Source: JBBSNV01 sp964458605 (GTDB taxonomy: Bacteria > Pseudomonadota > Alphaproteobacteria > Reyranellales > JAQSWP01). Taken from it: a DNA stretch of 64,000 nt. Every line of letters begins with the position of its first letter. Position 1 is the first letter of the stretch. Under the pieces are notes generated by a model. It saw only the letters and a program-made list of their open reading frames with translations, searched no databases and had not been told where the DNA came from. Both the position numbers and the translations under genes were made by a program. The stretch spans positions 1-64,000 of the forward strand of contig CAYWLS010000006.1 of NCBI GenBank assembly GCA_964458605.1. The letters run 5' to 3'. Of this stretch, positions 61,005-64,000 are shown in pieces.

Positions 61005-61262
61005 ATGCTCAATCCAGCAAAAACAACGACGCCCATTCGCGTCGGGAATTCGCCCCACCATCAGATCGCCGTTGTGCAGCGCCATATCGAAGAGAACGAA
61101 CAGCGCGTTTCAGCGCAGCGCGACCTGCTGAACCGGTTCCAGCAACTCGGCCTGCCGACCGGCCCGGTCGAAAGCCTGCTGACCGAATACGAGACGACGC
61201 TGGCGCTCTTTCGCCAGGACCTCGAAGCCATGCTGAGCGAGCAGACGCTGGCGGCGATCTAG
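61005..61262 (+). CDS. Small helical hypothetical protein
   Basis: This 85-residue protein is helical with heptad-like spacing (HHQIAVVQRHIEENEQRVSAQRDLLNRFQQLGL, then LTEYETTLALFRQDLEAML), suggesting a coiled coil or helical bundle. No family is recognised. A purine-rich agggagaagg stretch directly before the ATG supports translation. It ends 4 bp from the opposing cyclase gene. Confidence 0.6.
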   Translation: MLNPAKTTTPIRVGNSPHHQIAVVQRHIEENEQRVSAQRDLLNRFQQLGLPTGPVESLLTEYETTLALFRQDLEAMLSEQTLAAI

Positions 61263-61266
61263 TCTT

Positions 61267-62304
61267 TCACGCCGTCGCCACCGGCGTGGCGGGCGAGCCG
61301 ACCGCGCCGGGCAGGCGCAAAGGCGGCGCGGTGAGCAGGAAGCGGCTGCGCTTCCTGGCGCGCAGGAAATGGGCCAACTCGTCCAGATACCACAGTTCGC
61401 CCAGATTGCAGCCCAGCTTGAACAAGCAGTGCTCGTGCAGCGGCAGCCATGCATGGTGATCGCCCTGGCCAGGCAGCGCCGGCACCGCCTCGACGCCGTA
61501 ATTGTCGGCGATCAGGCAGGCGATGCCGCTGTCGGTGATCCATTGCAGCAGCCTGCCGTCGCGTCCATTCAGCACCGCGCAGGTGGCGTGGGCCAGCTTG
61601 GGGTCGATCTTCTTGTTGCACTCCAGCACCCAGGTGGCGAAGCCGGTGTGCAGCAGCAGCATGTCGCCGGTTTCCACGTCGACCTTGTCGGCCTCGATCA
61701 CATGCATCAGGTCGTCGTAGCCGACATGGCGATGCTCGCGGCCGAAATGCTTTTCCAGGTCGACCAGCACGCCGCGGCCCTGGATCGCCTTGACCGCCAT
61801 GTTCTCGACGCCCAGCCTGTTGGCCGAAGGCGGGCGGTCGGGCCTGGCGCCGTGACCGTAATCGTGCGGGCCGACCACGTCCTTGCCGGCGCGCCAGCCG
61901 TTGTAATAGACCGGCTCGGCAATGCCGTCGCCATCGGCGTCGAAGGTCGAGCCGACATGGGCCAGCGTGTCCCACTGCGTCGAATATTGCAGCGTCAGCA
62001 GCACGCGGTCGTCCGACACGATGTCGGTGTAATGCGGATCGAGCCGCGCGGTGGGGAAATTGAAACGCGGCTCGGCCGCATCGCCGGTCGGCGACAGCAC
62101 CGGCGGGAAGCGCCTTGCGTTGAGCGTATTGCCGCCGGGATAGTCGAGCGGCAGGCTGAGGCAGAAGCTGCGGCCCTCCTTGACCTCCATCAGCCCTTGC
62201 CAGACTTTTTCCGGGGTCAGCAGGTTGAGCCGGCCGAGCTGGTCGTCCTCGCCCCAGTCGCCCCAGGTCGAGCCTTCGGGCCGGTTCTTCCAGCGTTTCG
62301 CCAT
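61267..62304 (-). CDS. Cyclase-family (kynurenine formamidase-like) hydrolase
   Basis: This 345-residue protein is of the cyclase family (PF04199). Metal-binding segments include QWDTLAHVGSTFDADG (Asp/His), GRGVLVDLEKHFG and TGDMLLLHTGFATW, with HEHCLFKLGCNLGELWYLDELA near the end. It probably hydrolyses a cyclic amide or ester. ATG 62304 is preferred over 62316 because GGGGAG is placed correctly before it. The substrate is unknown. Confidence 0.85.
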   Translation of the reverse strand: MAKRWKNRPEGSTWGDWGEDDQLGRLNLLTPEKVWQGLMEVKEGRSFCLSLPLDYPGGNTLNARRFPPVLSPTGDAAEPRFNFPTARLDPHYTDIVSDDRVLLTLQYSTQWDTLAHVGSTFDADGDGIAEPVYYNGWRAGKDVVGPHDYGHGARPDRPPSANRLGVENMAVKAIQGRGVLVDLEKHFGREHRHVGYDDLMHVIEADKVDVETGDMLLLHTGFATWVLECNKKIDPKLAHATCAVLNGRDGRLLQWITDSGIACLIADNYGVEAVPALPGQGDHHAWLPLHEHCLFKLGCNLGELWYLDELAHFLRARKRSRFLLTAPPLRLPGAVGSPATPVATA

Positions 62305-62418
62305 GGCGCTCCCCATTCCTCGATCGGTTGGCGGCCATGATCGGCAAATCGCGGTGCCGTGACAACCGGCGCGGCGGGGACGTCGTATAATGGCGTCCGT
62401 TCAGCGGGGGGATCGTCC

Positions 62419-62673
62419 ATGTTGGAACTGCTGGTGCTGCTCGCCGCCGCCTCGCCGGAATCGGCGCAACTGGCCCAGGCGCCGGACCGGGCACGCTGCG
62501 AGCGCCTGGCGGCCTATTACGATCGCTATGCCCAGCGCGGCGAGGGCGCCCAGCGCAACGGCGCCTTCGATCGCGCCATCGGCAGCGATTATTGCCGCGC
62601 GGGCCGCGTCAGCGAAGGCGAGGCGCTGTTGGAAAAGGCGATCAGGGCGCTGGGTTTCGATCCGCCGAAGTGA
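62419..62673 (+). CDS. Small hypothetical protein with N-terminal hydrophobic segment
   Basis: This 84-residue protein begins with a short hydrophobic stretch (LELLVLLAAAS) that could be a signal sequence, followed by RARCERLAAYYDRYAQRGEG and DYCRAGRVSEGEALLEKAIRALG, the latter resembling part of a TPR helix pair. Two cysteines (about 24 and 57) could form a disulfide if exported. The ribosome binding site is weak. No family is recognised. Confidence 0.55.
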   Translation: MLELLVLLAAASPESAQLAQAPDRARCERLAAYYDRYAQRGEGAQRNGAFDRAIGSDYCRAGRVSEGEALLEKAIRALGFDPPK

Positions 62674-62694
62674 CTTGGTCGCGCTGAGCGCCGG

Positions 62695-62711
62695 CGAAGC
62701 ATGATGCTTCG
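62695..62711. repeat. 17-base palindrome
   Basis: cgaagcat-g-atgcttcg is a perfect inverted repeat with a single central base. It lies between the small protein gene and the ABC-F gene; it may be part of a terminator or a REP-like repeat. Confidence 0.5.
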
Positions 62712-62770
62712 ACACATGGCGCAGGTGTCGTTGAGAGAAGACCCTTCGCGGCGCTCGCAGCGACAGCCTC

Positions 62771-64000
62771 CTATGCCGCATCCTCCCGCAGCGCTGCTTC
62801 CAGCTTCTCCTGCGCCGTCAGCCATTCGCTCTCGGCGTCGGCCAGCGCCGCCTGGGCGCGCCCTTGCTCCATCTGCAGGGCGCGGATCGGTTCGGCCGGA
62901 CCCTCGTAGAGCTTGGGGTCGGCCAGCTTGTCCTGCACCGCCTTGAGCTGCTTGGTCATGCGGTTGACCCAGGCCTCGGCATCGGCCGCCGCTTTGCGCA
63001 GCGGCGCGATCTGCTGGCGCTTCTCGGCCTGGGCGCGGCGCTGTTCCTTGCGCTCTTCCGCCGATACGGGGCGCGGTGCCGACGGGATCTCGGCGGCGAC
63101 CTCGGCTTGGTTTCTGGTCTCGCGCTTTGCTTTCTTGTCCTTGCGCTCCTCGCCGCGCTCGCTCAGCAACTGGCGCTGGTAGTCGTCGAGGTCGCCGTCG
63201 AAGGCGGTGCAGGTGCCGTCGGCCACCAGCCACAGCCGGTCGGCCACCAGGCGCAGCAGGTGGGTGTCGTGGCTGACCAGCACCACCGCGCCCTCGTAGT
63301 CGTTGAGGGCCTCGATCAGCGCTTCGCGCGCGTCCATGTCGAGATGGTTGGTCGGCTCGTCCAGCAGCAGGATGTGCGGCGCATCGACCGTCATCAGCGC
63401 GAACAGCAGCCGGGTCTTCTCGCCGCCCGACAGCTTGGCGACTTCGATCTCGGCCTTGTTGCCGGAGAAGTTGAAGCGGCCGAGTTGGGCTCGCACCTTG
63501 GTCGGCGTGGCCTGCGGCATCAGCCGGGTCATGTGCGACAGCGGCGTGCCCTTGAGGTCGAGCTCCTCGGCCTGGTGCTGGGCGAAATAGCCGACGCGCA
63601 GCTTGCCCGATTTGCGCAGCGCGCCGGTCATCGGCTTCAGCCGGTCCGACAGCAGGCGGATCAGCGTCGACTTGCCGTTGCCGTTGGCGCCCAAGAGCGC
63701 GATGCGGTCGTCCATGTCCAGCCGCAAATCCAGCCCGCGCAGGATCGGCTTGCCCGGCTCGTAGCCCACCGTGGCGTGCTCCAGCACGATCAGCGGCGGC
63801 GACAGCGAGGGCGGCGTCGGGAAGTTGAAATGCACGTCCTCGTCTTCGTTCAGCGCCACGATCGGCTGCAGCCGCGCCAGCATCTTCAGGCGCGACTGGG
63901 CCTGGGTGGCCTTGCTGGCCTTGGCGCGGAAGCGGTCGACGAAGCTCTGCAGATGCTTGCGCTGGGCCTCCTGCTTGACCTGCGCCGCGGCGATGTTGGC
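62771..64000 (-). CDS. ABC-F family ATPase, partial (C-terminal part)
   Basis: The C-terminal 409 codons of a soluble tandem ATPase are present; the start lies beyond the window end. The visible part is the linker helices (KHLQSFVDRFRAKASKATQAQSRLKML), the second ATPase domain with Walker A GANGNGKST, signature LSGGEKTR and Walker B LLLDEPTNHLDMDAREAL, and a C-terminal coiled coil (about the last 120 residues, KQLKAVQDKLAD). ABC-F proteins act on the ribosome rather than in membranes. It resembles the YheS/Uup group; the exact paralogue cannot be fixed without the first half. Confidence 0.9.
   Translation of the reverse strand, partial: ANIAAAQVKQEAQRKHLQSFVDRFRAKASKATQAQSRLKMLARLQPIVALNEDEDVHFNFPTPPSLSPPLIVLEHATVGYEPGKPILRGLDLRLDMDDRIALLGANGNGKSTLIRLLSDRLKPMTGALRKSGKLRVGYFAQHQAEELDLKGTPLSHMTRLMPQATPTKVRAQLGRFNFSGNKAEIEVAKLSGGEKTRLLFALMTVDAPHILLLDEPTNHLDMDAREALIEALNDYEGAVVLVSHDTHLLRLVADRLWLVADGTCTAFDGDLDDYQRQLLSERGEERKDKKAKRETRNQAEVAAEIPSAPRPVSAEERKEQRRAQAEKRQQIAPLRKAAADAEAWVNRMTKQLKAVQDKLADPKLYEGPAEPIRALQMEQGRAQAALADAESEWLTAQEKLEAALREDAA

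Overview
The window reads as a continuous stretch of a GC-rich alphaproteobacterial chromosome. The assignment rests on gene order and family content: fabD-fabG-acpP-fabF-mltG, yicC-gmk, lptD-surA-pdxA-rsmA, rpsF-rpsR-rplI, dnaB-alr-mlaE-mlaF-radA-cvpA-purF, yfgM-bamB-der, and the mainly alphaproteobacterial families DUF2794 and DUF3775. A Rhodospirillales/Reyranella-like host is a guess from overall flavour only. No tRNA, rRNA, CRISPR array, intact insertion sequence or prophage was seen.

Layout. 1-3.3 kb: a CopD-like membrane protein and a quinol-type nitric oxide reductase (norB) behind an AT-rich promoter that contains a palindrome. 3.4-16.8 kb: accessory genes of mixed orientation. These are a DUF1801 protein, a methyltransferase, an AraC regulator, a DUF488 protein, a metallophosphoesterase, a collapsed katG pseudogene, a regulator/beta-propeller/DUF899 group, a YjbR protein, an NAD-binding epimerase-like protein, an ArsC/Spx-like protein, a stand-alone heme oxygenase, DUF3775 and DUF2794 proteins, and small secreted proteins. 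Short repeats and three gene-free stretches of 300-430 bp lie here. 17.0-20.6 kb: yfgM-like, bamB and der, which act in outer-membrane protein assembly and ribosome biogenesis. 20.7-34.2 kb, nearly all minus strand: an LCM-type methyltransferase, an SDR, purF, cvpA, radA, a 141-bp multi-hairpin intergenic element, mlaF, mlaE, alr, dnaB, an ABC-2 type exporter pair and cfa. 34.4-35.9 kb: rplI, rpsR and rpsF with a promoter, a candidate leader RNA and a strong terminator.

36.9-45.1 kb: the fatty acid synthesis cluster fabD-fabG-acpP-fabF, then mltG, an opposite-strand SDR+MFS pair, yicC and gmk. 45.1-54.4 kb: a K+/H+ antiporter, rsmA, pdxA, surA and lptD (minus strand), with pepA divergent and then holC. 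55.1-60.1 kb: a likely catabolic or uptake island with a LysR regulator divergent from a CaiB/BaiF CoA-transferase, a 19-codon mini-ORF and a SsuABC/TauABC-type ABC transporter. 60.3-64 kb: a DUF2059 protein, two small unknown proteins, a cyclase-family hydrolase and an ABC-F ATPase cut by the window end.

Most of the window is conserved housekeeping. The parts most worth a second look are the katG remnant (two frameshifts plus a deletion of most of the gene), the LysR/CoA-transferase/ABC island with its translationally coupled mini-ORF, the HTH/propeller/DUF899 module, the 26.1-26.3 kb hairpin element, the low-complexity additions to NorB, MlaF, Alr and S6, and the possible S6:S18-type leader. 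I saw no clearly undescribed defence or mobile system.
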